In this document: in pieces, positions 35,338 through 42,853 of the stretch
How positions within the stretch are numbered: the stretch's first letter is position 1
How the letters are laid out: each line of letters starts with the position of its first letter
Origin: Chryseolinea sp. H1M3-3
Lineage (GTDB): Bacteria; Bacteroidota; Bacteroidia; Cytophagales; Cyclobacteriaceae
Assembly (NCBI RefSeq): GCF_029360725.1
Contig: NZ_JARKMY010000002.1
Span: forward strand, 868,001 to 932,000
Direction of reading: 5' to 3'
Length of the DNA stretch: 64,000 nucleotides
Translations under genes and position numbers: made by a program
The notes under the pieces: generated by a model
What the model saw: only the letters and a program-made list of their open reading frames with translations
Database searches by the model: none
What the model was told of the DNA's origin: nothing

Positions 35338-36618
35338 TTAATAATTCATAATTTTTACCGGTATATTTAATTTCATTAGTTCACTGAAAAATTCCCGCTC
35401 AAGCTCTTTTGAATTTGTGATATTTCCGAAGCTTAAAATTAGTTTATTCCCAAAACCCAATACACCACAATTTACCTTAAGGGTTTTATTAGGCGGGGGC
35501 GGAATGAATACAAAATGATCAATCAGAGTGTCGAGCCCGGAATTGAAATTTACTTTGCCCAGGTTGGTGATTACACCGCTGTATCGGCTTGTTCCGGCTA
35601 CCTTGTAAGTGAAATATAAAATCAGTGATTTGATAAACAACGGCGTATTTTTTAATAGAAGATTTCTTTCTGCACTAACGTTACGGCTAATGATTTTATT
35701 CATTAGTTTTTTATCGGTTTCCAGTTGCATGAGGTGATGAACCGTTTTAAGAGTTTCTTCGAGCGTATACTGCCCGAGACGCAGATCAATTTCAGGAGTG
35801 ACAAACAGAGAGAAATTGCGCATTGTTTTTGAAGGAAAAATCTTTCTAAGGTTAATCGGTACCTGTATCCTGAAAATTTTTCTGCTTTTGCGTTTCTGAA
35901 ATTTTGAAAGCCGGTTATAAATATTTTGTAGTGACATCAGGTAAATTGAAACAAGAAATACCGTAATACTTACGTCATTTTGTCGGGCACTCTTGGATAC
36001 AGCGTCTAACGGTATCATGGCAACAACTACTTTAAATCTTGGAACTGGATTTAGCGTAAAGGGCAGGTGAAATGACTTGGGAGTATTTTTAGGGAGCGGC
36101 AGGTTTCTCTGAAAATGAGAGGAATAAGCATCTTCAAACTCTTCCTGCAAGGGTATGTCTTGTGGACTAAGAAAAGAAAGTTTTTCAGGTATTGAAATAT
36201 TGCAACAATGAAAATAGGTTATTAACAACGTTTTAAGAAATTCGAACGCGCCCGATCCGTCGGTAAGGATGTGCGAAAATTCAACACTAACCCTGTTAGC
36301 TTTCACAAGCACTCTGAATATTAATTCACCCTTTTGAAAAGCCCGGCAGGGTGTGGTGACATCCGGAACAACGGATATTTTTTCATTGTGATGTTCCAGG
36401 TAATACCAGAAAAATCCTCGTTTCGGTTTCACTTTATAATAGGGGAAACGGTCTTCAATCAACTGAACCGCCTTCAGCAGCGGCATGATCTTAATACGGT
36501 CCTTCAGGATACACGAAAGGCGGAATACAGCAGTCAGTTCTTCAGATTGGACGGCAGGATATATTTTTGCTGCATTATCAAGCCGCATCCAAAAGTCTGG
36601 GTGCTGACGATTTAACAT
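35338..36618 (-). CDS. Condensation/alcohol-acetyltransferase-like protein
   Basis: About 426 residues of the CoA-dependent acyltransferase superfamily, with the catalytic H-x-x-x-D-G motif in VEFSHILTDGSGAFEFLK. The N-terminus (FWMRLDNAAKIYPAV) and the central RIQVPINLRKIFPSKTMRNFSLFV (a PapA/WS-like solvent-channel segment) are typical of alcohol acetyltransferase-type proteins. It would transfer an acyl group to an alcohol or amine, probably on a lipid. I choose ATG 36618; an open frame to ATG 36741 adds 41 residues absent from the family. It forms a two-gene operon with the DUF6320-like protein. Confidence 0.72.
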   Translation of the reverse strand: MLNRQHPDFWMRLDNAAKIYPAVQSEELTAVFRLSCILKDRIKIMPLLKAVQLIEDRFPYYKVKPKRGFFWYYLEHHNEKISVVPDVTTPCRAFQKGELIFRVLVKANRVSVEFSHILTDGSGAFEFLKTLLITYFHCCNISIPEKLSFLSPQDIPLQEEFEDAYSSHFQRNLPLPKNTPKSFHLPFTLNPVPRFKVVVAMIPLDAVSKSARQNDVSITVFLVSIYLMSLQNIYNRLSKFQKRKSRKIFRIQVPINLRKIFPSKTMRNFSLFVTPEIDLRLGQYTLEETLKTVHHLMQLETDKKLMNKIISRNVSAERNLLLKNTPLFIKSLILYFTYKVAGTSRYSGVITNLGKVNFNSGLDTLIDHFVFIPPPPNKTLKVNCGVLGFGNKLILSFGNITNSKELEREFFSELMKLNIPVKIMNY

Positions 36619-36996
36619 GGTTTGCTTTTCTTCCAAAACACTTTTGGTTAGAGGAGCACCTGGAAAGCATGCTTCTGGGTGGTCCACGAGGCAACTGCTC
36701 TCGAAGCTTAAGTTATTAATAATGCTTAAGTTTGACAACATCCCTGTCCATGACTTAACTTTTCACCTGAAAAGAAATAAATAGGTGTTTTGCTTTGGAA
36801 TAGCTTAGCAGGCCGCTCGACAGCACCAATGCAAATTAAAGATGAGTTCGTATATCTATATGGTTATAACATTTTAGACGCTATGGCGTCTTTTGAAATA
36901 GTTCTTAAAGTTTATCTTTATTATAGGGAAGTTGCAACGTTAATGGGAGAGATATTGTTATGAATGCATCGTTGCTACAATGCACCGACAATCATT
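36619..36996. other. Divergent promoter region
   Basis: 378 bases between the leftward acyltransferase operon and the rightward coiled-coil exported protein. The start of the acyltransferase frame may extend into it (to 36741). No strong hairpin or repeat found; promoters for both sides are expected here. Confidence 0.35.
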
Positions 36997-37308
36997 ATGA
37001 AAATCAAAACACTTATTTCTGCTTTCGCTTTCGGCGCTTTATTACTTTCAGCAACGGGGGCAATTGGCCAGGATGAAAGCAGCCAAAAAACTGAGGATGC
37101 TCAGACCTTGTCAGATTTGAAATCGGAAAGACGAGAGTCTAAAGCAAAGGCAAGAGAGGCACGGCGGATTGAACAAGATGCAGATGTAGCTGCAACAGAG
37201 TCAAGAAAAGCATACAGGAATGAAAAAAAAGCCCAAAAATCCCGAAAGAAAGCAGATGCTCAGTCAAGGAAAGCGGCACGTTCAAGAGACAAATCAAATT
37301 CAAACTAA
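36997..37308 (+). CDS. Exported charged coiled-coil protein (paralog A)
   Basis: 103 residues: signal peptide (KIKTLISAFAFGALLLSATGAIGQ), then an almost wholly Lys/Arg/Glu/Ala/Asp/Ser helix (KSERRESKAKAREARRIEQD, KKAQKSRKKADAQ). It is likely a periplasmic helical or disordered protein. It is clearly related to the protein at 38391-38771, sharing the order K-x-E-R-x-E-x-KAKA-x-EA-x-RIE-x-DAD and EKKAQKSR-x-KAD. Start at ATG 36997 gives a clean signal peptide. A terminator follows 28 bases after the stop. Confidence 0.75.
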   Translation: MKIKTLISAFAFGALLLSATGAIGQDESSQKTEDAQTLSDLKSERRESKAKAREARRIEQDADVAATESRKAYRNEKKAQKSRKKADAQSRKAARSRDKSNSN

Positions 37309-37336
37309 CGCCAGGGACCTTTACTTTAAAAATAAC

Positions 37337-37369
37337 ATAAGGTGACTTTCAAGTTGCCTTATTTTTTTT
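37337..37369 (+). terminator. Terminator after coiled-coil paralog A
   Basis: ATAAGGTGACTT (37337-37348) pairs with AAGTTGCCTTAT (37351-37362), including two wobble pairs, followed by eight T. Intrinsic terminator form. Confidence 0.7.
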
Positions 37370-37446
37370 GCTGAGTAAGTACATTGCGAATCATTACCCT
37401 CTGTCTGTTAATTAATAATTACTTACCAACTAACCCTCACGTAAAT

Positions 37447-37872
37447 ATGAATAAGCGTGGCCCAATAATCATTATTGAAGATGATAGCGATGATCAGGAA
37501 ATTTTGACCGAGATATTCAAAGAGCTAAATTATTCTAACCAGATAATTTTTTTTGGGGATGGAGAAGCAGCCCTTGAATTTTTAATCAACACTGCAATTG
37601 AACCTTTTATTATCTTCTCTGATATCAACATGCCTAAATTGAATGGCGTTGAACTGAGAGAAAAAGTTCACAACAACGAGGATCTTAGATTGAAATCAAT
37701 TCCTTACTTGTTTTTTACTACGAGTGCTGAACAAAAACATGTAATTGACGCATACTCTAAATCGATTCAGGGTTTTTTTATCAAACCCTCAAATTTCGAA
37801 AAGCTTAGAAGTACCGTAAAAACGATAGTTGAATATTGGCAGGAATGTATATCACCAAATTACGTCAAGTAA
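37447..37872 (+). CDS. Stand-alone CheY-like receiver
   Basis: 141 residues, a single receiver: acidic cluster IIEDDSDDQE, phosphoacceptor Asp59 (FSDINMP), switch Thr in FFTTSA and Lys in GFFIKPSN. ATG 37447 (MNKRGPIIIIED) is chosen; an upstream TTG frame adds an unlikely extension. It follows the coiled-coil paralog A with 138 bases and a terminator between them, so it probably has its own promoter. Confidence 0.9.
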   Translation: MNKRGPIIIIEDDSDDQEILTEIFKELNYSNQIIFFGDGEAALEFLINTAIEPFIIFSDINMPKLNGVELREKVHNNEDLRLKSIPYLFFTTSAEQKHVIDAYSKSIQGFFIKPSNFEKLRSTVKTIVEYWQECISPNYVK

Positions 37873-37892
37873 CGTGTACTGATGTATTTGTG

Positions 37893-38270
37893 CTAAGCCG
37901 ACTTTAAAACGATATCATTTAGCCTGCTGAGCGATTTTTTTAATTCGTCATAATCACCGGTCTTCAACACTATATCGAAGGCTCCCATCATTTTGAATTC
38001 CTCTAGCGCCGATGTTCTGGAGTCGTCGCTGTATACCAGCACCGTTGTGCAATCCCTGTTACTTATAGTTATCAAATCTGCCAGGCAATCTTTGCCTAAG
38101 GAGGAAAAAGCGTCGACAAAGATTAACGTGGGTGGAAGATGGTTAATCAAACTTCTCCATAAGGCGATGGTTGAGGACTCGCAGCTGGCGTTTGGCCACA
38201 AATGGTTAATAGCTTCAACTAATATAATCACATCATCTTCGTCATCGTCAATAATTAGAACTCGTATCAT
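37893..38270 (-). CDS. Divergent CheY-like receiver
   Basis: 125 residues: MIRVLIIDDDEDD start, phosphoacceptor Asp53 (IFVDAFSS) and a Lys in IVLKTGD. The usual D-x-x-M-P after the phosphoacceptor is replaced by DAFSSLG, and the switch residue region is VLVYSDDS, so it is a distinct, possibly altered receiver. It points toward the receiver at 37447 (convergent, 20 bases between stops). An upstream in-frame start at 38348 would add a Ser/Val-rich segment and is unlikely. Confidence 0.8.
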   Translation of the reverse strand: MIRVLIIDDDEDDVIILVEAINHLWPNASCESSTIALWRSLINHLPPTLIFVDAFSSLGKDCLADLITISNRDCTTVLVYSDDSRTSALEEFKMMGAFDIVLKTGDYDELKKSLSRLNDIVLKSA

Positions 38271-38390
38271 GCTTTGAGGTTTAACTGGTACGCTAATACT
38301 TTTATATGTTGCTTCCGACGTGTTGCAAATAAATAGGGACAAAGACATAATCTTTATCCCTACAGGTTTTGCCTATAAATAACTCACAGG

Positions 38391-38771
38391 TTAATTTCTA
38401 TCTGACTTTTGCCGAGCATCTTCGGCGGTTTCAGCTTGTTTGTCGGCTTTTCTCCGGCTTTTCTGTGCTTTCTTTTCAGCTTTCAATGCATCTTTAGATT
38501 GTTTGGCGGCATCGTCAGCATCGTTTTCGATGCGCTGAGCTTCTTTCGCTTTTGCCTTTGTTTCGCTGCGTTCGTTTTTTGCGTCTGTCATACGATCGCT
38601 TTCTTGTTGCCGTTGCGTTTTAGCTTGGTCGCGCTCATACACTGTCTTCATACTGTCCATGCTACTGTTTTCCTGTCTCGTTGTTTGTGATTGATCTTGC
38701 GCTGAAGATTCGAATGCAAAGAAGGATAAGGCACCGATTGCTAATGGTAAAATTATTTTCGATAGTTTCAT
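38391..38771 (-). CDS. Exported charged coiled-coil protein (paralog B)
   Basis: 126 residues: signal peptide (KLSKIILPLAIGALSFFAFESSAQ), then a Gln/Ser/Arg-rich segment and a charged helix closely matching paralog A at 36997-37308 (KNERSETKAKAKEAQRIEND, EKKAQKSRRKADKQ). Expected periplasmic, function unknown. The two paralogs sit outside two convergent receiver genes, so the block looks like an ancestral gene pair that duplicated and inverted. Confidence 0.75.
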   Translation of the reverse strand: MKLSKIILPLAIGALSFFAFESSAQDQSQTTRQENSSMDSMKTVYERDQAKTQRQQESDRMTDAKNERSETKAKAKEAQRIENDADDAAKQSKDALKAEKKAQKSRRKADKQAETAEDARQKSDRN

Positions 38772-38840
38772 ATTTGTTCCTTAGTTAAAAGGATAGTTAA
38801 AATTTTTTAAAATGTTTAAAGATTGAAAACGAAGTTAACG

Positions 38841-39404
38841 TTAGGCTTTTTCCTCACTTGCTTCATAATTAATATTATTCTCTGCAATTTCGGTCAACAG
38901 CTCATCAGTCTTTTTTTCCTCCGAAAGTGTTTCACCTAACAGATCGGCGACGTCATCCAGTCCAAGTGTTTTTGCTAATTGTGTTAATCCGCCGTATGTC
39001 GCTATTTCGTAATGCTCAATTTTTTGTGAGGCTAAAATAATTCCAACGTCACGGGTAGCGGAACCATCTTCAGTATCTTCTACAATGGCTTCGCCTTCCT
39101 TGACGAGACCTTCCATGGCATCACATTTCTTAGCTTCAACTTTTTCATCGAGTAAGGTGAACACTTCTTCTAATCGTGTGACATGACCTTGTGTTTCTTC
39201 CAGATGCGTTTCAATTGCCTGTTTAAGTTCTTCTGAAGAAGCTGCTTTTTTCATTTTAGGTAGTGCTTTTACCAAATGTTTTTCCGCCCAATAGATGTCT
39301 TTTATTTCATCTGTAAATAATTCCTGCAAAGCTGACTTTGTGGTGTCATCCATTTGGGGAGCGCCTGTTTGATTTTTTGTTCTTGTTGTGGAGGTCTTAG
39401 CCAT
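38841..39404 (-). CDS. DUF892 (YciE/YciF-like) ferritin-fold protein
   Basis: 187 residues. After a basic, disordered start comes the four-helix DUF892 bundle: LQELFTDEIKDIYWAEKHLVKALPKM, LKQAIETHLEETQGHVTRLEEVF and SQKIEHYEIATYGGL, carrying the Glu and E-x-x-H residues that bind a di-metal centre. Members are induced by oxidative, osmotic or general stress and may act as small ferritin-like peroxidases. I used ATG 39404 (MAKTSTTRT) rather than 39425. Cytoplasmic. Confidence 0.9.
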   Translation of the reverse strand: MAKTSTTRTKNQTGAPQMDDTTKSALQELFTDEIKDIYWAEKHLVKALPKMKKAASSEELKQAIETHLEETQGHVTRLEEVFTLLDEKVEAKKCDAMEGLVKEGEAIVEDTEDGSATRDVGIILASQKIEHYEIATYGGLTQLAKTLGLDDVADLLGETLSEEKKTDELLTEIAENNINYEASEEKA

Positions 39405-39612
39405 AATGATGTTTGTTTCCTGCAAAAGGACAACAAGGGTGCCATCGAATAATATGGAAGGAAAGTATTAAAACGGGACATCCCTTTTTAATTATGGGAT
39501 AAGATGCCTTGTTAATATGGGATGTGTGGAACTTATTCCCGTACAGAATCGAAGGTACTGGCTCGCCCGCGTTTCATTAGACGCCGTTCAATCACCCATT
39601 CAGATTACGAGG

Positions 39613-41208
39613 TTACAATGGTTGAATAACCGGGGAAAGTGAATCAGTCCATTTACCTGCTTTTGCTTTCGTCTTTGAATCCTGGGATCTTTTTTTCAGG
39701 TAAGCACTTGTATCGTGTTGCAGGGCGCCTTCGGGCAACCATTGCATCCATTTTCCTAAATCCCTTTCTATTATACGATGGTAAAACGTGGGTAGCTCCG
39801 TCGTTTCTCCTTCAAAGTATTGTCTGAACGATTTATCCTTGATTAATTTTTCTTTTACAAGTTTATAAAAACGAATACGTCCGTACCCTTCCGAAGAAAT
39901 CGCGCGCATGACGTTCATGACCTTCGTTGTAAAGTGCGTGGACGACTTGAACCTATTGTATATCGCCTTTTTGGAAAAAGTGTATTCTGTTAAATCAATG
40001 ACCTTATCATAAAAATCCACCCACTCATAGTTCTTTGGCTTCAGGTTCATAGCAAGATGATTATTCAAAAAATGGAATGGAAAAGGAAGTACCCTGCCTT
40101 CCCTTTGATATTCCAGATTAATGGGTGCTGCTTCACCAAATGATGTGAGCAGAGAATAACCAGGAAATGCCCCTGGTGACTTATCGACAAAACGTTTGGT
40201 TAATTCGAAGGGCTCTGCTCCGGAATCACAGTCAAGACCCAAAACAAAATTGGTTTGTATATAAGGGACATGGCGGAGAATCATGTTAACCTGTTCGGAG
40301 ACTTTGTTCATCTTTTCTTCTGCTCCCAGCTGTGCGGCCATCGACTTGTTTCCCATATCGTACCACGATTCTATCCCTGGCAACAACGCTATAAAATTAT
40401 GTTGCTGCATGATTTTTAAATGGTCCTCCGTGAGTATGGATAAACTGCTTTCGGCCAGAAAACGAAAACGGTCTGGAGGGGCTACCGAGGCGATAGCATC
40501 CATGTTTTCTTTGAAGCGTATTCCCCAGTTCGGATCTTGCCATGCCACCATCGGTTTTTCATATTTCGTAAGCAAGAACTTCAGATCCTCTTTTATAATA
40601 TCAAAACTAATTTGCTGGTAGGGTTCCGTTGCATCGATACAAAAGGAACAGGTGTATGGACAACCCACGCTGCCCATCATGGGCACAAACTTGAGAAAAT
40701 ATGCTTTTTTATGCGTTTGTTCGATATACTTCCAACGCTCCTTCAAACTTGGAAATTCTACCGGTTGCTTGTTGGCAGAAAGGTGAAGGCCTAGCGGCCG
40801 ATGTTGTGAACAATCAGCTAAAACTTCTTTGATAGTAGCGTGGTGCGTGAGACCCAACACATAATCAAAGTATTTTACGGCATCGTCGGGATAACAACGT
40901 GCATGCGGGCCTCCAAGGACCGTTACTGCACCACTGGCCCTAAAGTAGTTACTCAATGCATAAGCGAGGAATGCTGCTTGTGTAAACGAACAAATAAAAA
41001 CCAGATCAACGTCCTTTGGTAATTCATCATGCAGGTTTTCAAGCCCCGTATAACAAACGAACGTTACACTATGTCCTTCCTGCTCGCACCACGTAGCCAC
41101 TACCTGCGGCATAATACTGGCTAAATTGGCATGCATAAATCTTGCCCATAGGGTATTTGTTGGAGCTTTGCTCACCAGATCGATCACGCCGATTTTTAAT
41201 TTTCTCAT
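39613..41208 (-). CDS. Cobalamin-domain radical SAM protein
   Basis: 531 residues. The N-terminal half (about 1-135) has the fold of a B12-binding domain (KIGVIDLVSKAP, VATWCEQEGHSVTFVCYTGLE, VTVLGGPHARCYPDDA) but lacks the D-x-H-x-x-G motif, so cobalamin may bind base-on or not at all. The radical SAM cluster is Cys183-x3-Cys187-x2-Cys190 (GCPYTCSFC), then the barrel with FLAESSLS and ALLPGIESWYDMGNK. The C-terminus is an unrecognised 190-residue domain. Such enzymes methylate or rearrange unactivated carbons. No partner gene is adjacent. Confidence 0.85.
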   Translation of the reverse strand: MRKLKIGVIDLVSKAPTNTLWARFMHANLASIMPQVVATWCEQEGHSVTFVCYTGLENLHDELPKDVDLVFICSFTQAAFLAYALSNYFRASGAVTVLGGPHARCYPDDAVKYFDYVLGLTHHATIKEVLADCSQHRPLGLHLSANKQPVEFPSLKERWKYIEQTHKKAYFLKFVPMMGSVGCPYTCSFCIDATEPYQQISFDIIKEDLKFLLTKYEKPMVAWQDPNWGIRFKENMDAIASVAPPDRFRFLAESSLSILTEDHLKIMQQHNFIALLPGIESWYDMGNKSMAAQLGAEEKMNKVSEQVNMILRHVPYIQTNFVLGLDCDSGAEPFELTKRFVDKSPGAFPGYSLLTSFGEAAPINLEYQREGRVLPFPFHFLNNHLAMNLKPKNYEWVDFYDKVIDLTEYTFSKKAIYNRFKSSTHFTTKVMNVMRAISSEGYGRIRFYKLVKEKLIKDKSFRQYFEGETTELPTFYHRIIERDLGKWMQWLPEGALQHDTSAYLKKRSQDSKTKAKAGKWTDSLSPVIQPL

Positions 41209-41542
41209 CAGGATTTAAATAAGGTAGTAGTTATCACTTGAAGGCTTTTTGATAACGAACAAGATAACTCGGTTTAAGTTAGTCAACAATGACCGAAAAA
41301 CCATAAATACCTTTTAGGAGGCAATGAATATTTTTAGCCAGCCTACACGAACCTCCATGATTAAACATCTAATTCGGCATTTATTTAAGGGGACGCGCAC
41401 GCTGTTTATTAGATTAACATCTCCTTTATTTACGCAGAGGACAGCGTTTATACATAAATATGCTAAATGTGCAGACCGGACATGGGGAATATTCCCAGTA
41501 CTAGTAGGCGAGGCGTTATTAACCGACTATTCCAAATGCCTC
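41209..41542. other. Gene-free region between radical SAM and SDR genes
   Basis: 334 bases. A 78-codon frame at 41324-41560 has AGGAGG only two bases before its ATG and overlaps the SDR end, but its product is not protein-like in composition and I did not call it. The region should hold the radical SAM promoter. Confidence 0.35.
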
Positions 41543-42304
41543 TTAACTGTTCGTCAATAGTTTTTTGCTTAGCCGGTCCATCAAAATTATTACGGCGCTG
41601 GGGAAGAGACTTTTAAACAATTTCAATAAAACAATGTTTGCTCCCGGCGCATATTCTGTGCCACCTCGTCGGATATTTTTTATAACGTCCGATGCAAATG
41701 CATCAGTATTGACAAGTGCCCCTGGATTATTTATTTGTTTTGGCATATCGGTGTCCACGGCGGGCGGGAGGATTTCTATGACTTTAAATTTGGTTTTTTT
41801 TAATTGAATTCTTAGACATTTTGTAAAAACGCTCAGTCCTGTCTTAGAGGCGGAATACAGCGGTAAAATAGGTACTGGCATTATCACAATTTCGGACGTA
41901 TTGTTAATAATTAAATTCTCTTTAGCGTGATCTGCCTGATGAATGAATTCCTGTGTCAGTGCGATGGCTCCTGACAGGTTGGTGCTTATTTTTTCAAATA
42001 TTTCGTAAGGTGTCAGCTGTTGTTTGCTTAAATTCCATATTTCAACTACACCAGCATTGTTGATCAGCACATCGAGAAGAATGTGTTTAGTTTTTAGGGT
42101 GGCAAATAGTTTTACGATTGACTCAGGGTTTGATAGATCTGATACTTCATAATCAATATTGTCACTCTTTGCGGATACGCGTTTCAGCTTGTCTTCGTTT
42201 CTACCACAAATCACAACCTTGTTTTCTTTGGATAAATTAATAGCAAGAGCTTCTCCAATTCCTGATCCACCACCCGTGATTAATATGGTATTGCCGTGTA
42301 ACAT
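41543..42304 (-). CDS. Short-chain dehydrogenase/reductase
   Basis: 253 residues of the SDR family: cofactor motif TGGGSGIG (residues 10-17), the NNAG motif (LINNAG), catalytic Ser in NNTSEIV and Tyr-x-x-x-Lys in YSASK. The sequence is closest to the DltE-like subgroup (LYSASKTGLSVFTKCLRIQL, EILPPAVDTDM). It uses NAD(P)H on a small carbonyl substrate, unknown. It is divergent from the HxlR regulator gene 123 bases away, which probably controls it. Confidence 0.9.
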   Translation of the reverse strand: MLHGNTILITGGGSGIGEALAINLSKENKVVICGRNEDKLKRVSAKSDNIDYEVSDLSNPESIVKLFATLKTKHILLDVLINNAGVVEIWNLSKQQLTPYEIFEKISTNLSGAIALTQEFIHQADHAKENLIINNTSEIVIMPVPILPLYSASKTGLSVFTKCLRIQLKKTKFKVIEILPPAVDTDMPKQINNPGALVNTDAFASDVIKNIRRGGTEYAPGANIVLLKLFKSLFPSAVIILMDRLSKKLLTNS

Positions 42305-42427
42305 GTTTCTTTTTTAAGATTTCGAATGTAGTTTTATAAGAATACATTCGAAAGTAGTTACCTGAAAGTGCATTGGTAAACAAAAAGTAACGTTCAAGAT
42401 ATTCAATTCATTATGAAATAAATTAGT

Positions 42428-42772
42428 ATGAACAATTGTCAAAAAAATTTGAACTCCCTGCGATTTGTACTGGATGTGTTGGGAGGGAAATGGAAAATTC
42501 ACATTTTGTCGATTCTATATTACGATAAGAAACGCTTCAAAGAACTAGAACGGGAAATTCTAGGGATCTCTGCCAGAATGTTAAGTAAAGAACTTAGGGA
42601 CCTGGAGGAGATTGGTGTAATAAATCGTGCGACATTCAACACCGTTCCGATTACTGTAGAATACAGTCTAACCCAAGAAGGTTTAACGCTAAAGCCGGTA
42701 CTGGAGGAAATGATGAGGTGGTCAGAAAAATTCAGAAAAGGCACCGGAAAAATGGAGGTCACGCAACAATAG
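42428..42772 (+). CDS. HxlR-type transcriptional regulator
   Basis: 114 residues of the HxlR/MarR-like winged-helix family: CQKNLNSLRFVLDVLGGKWKIHIL, then FKELEREILGISARMLSKELRDLEEIGVI (helix-turn-helix) and VEYSLTQEGLTLKPVLEEM (wing and dimer helix). The Cys near the N-terminus (NNCQKN) is the usual redox- or electrophile-sensing cysteine. Divergent placement suggests control of the SDR gene. Confidence 0.9.
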   Translation: MNNCQKNLNSLRFVLDVLGGKWKIHILSILYYDKKRFKELEREILGISARMLSKELRDLEEIGVINRATFNTVPITVEYSLTQEGLTLKPVLEEMMRWSEKFRKGTGKMEVTQQ

Positions 42773-42853
42773 TAATTTTTTTAAGGGGATCGTAGCGGGA
42801 TAGGGTCAATCCGTGCATAGACACGGCCACGATTTTGGCAGGGAGAAGAGAGG

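Noticed and set aside
41324-41560. 78-codon frame with AGGAGG near its ATG
   Set aside because: Spacing to the ATG is only two bases, the frame overlaps the convergent SDR gene end, and the composition is not typical.
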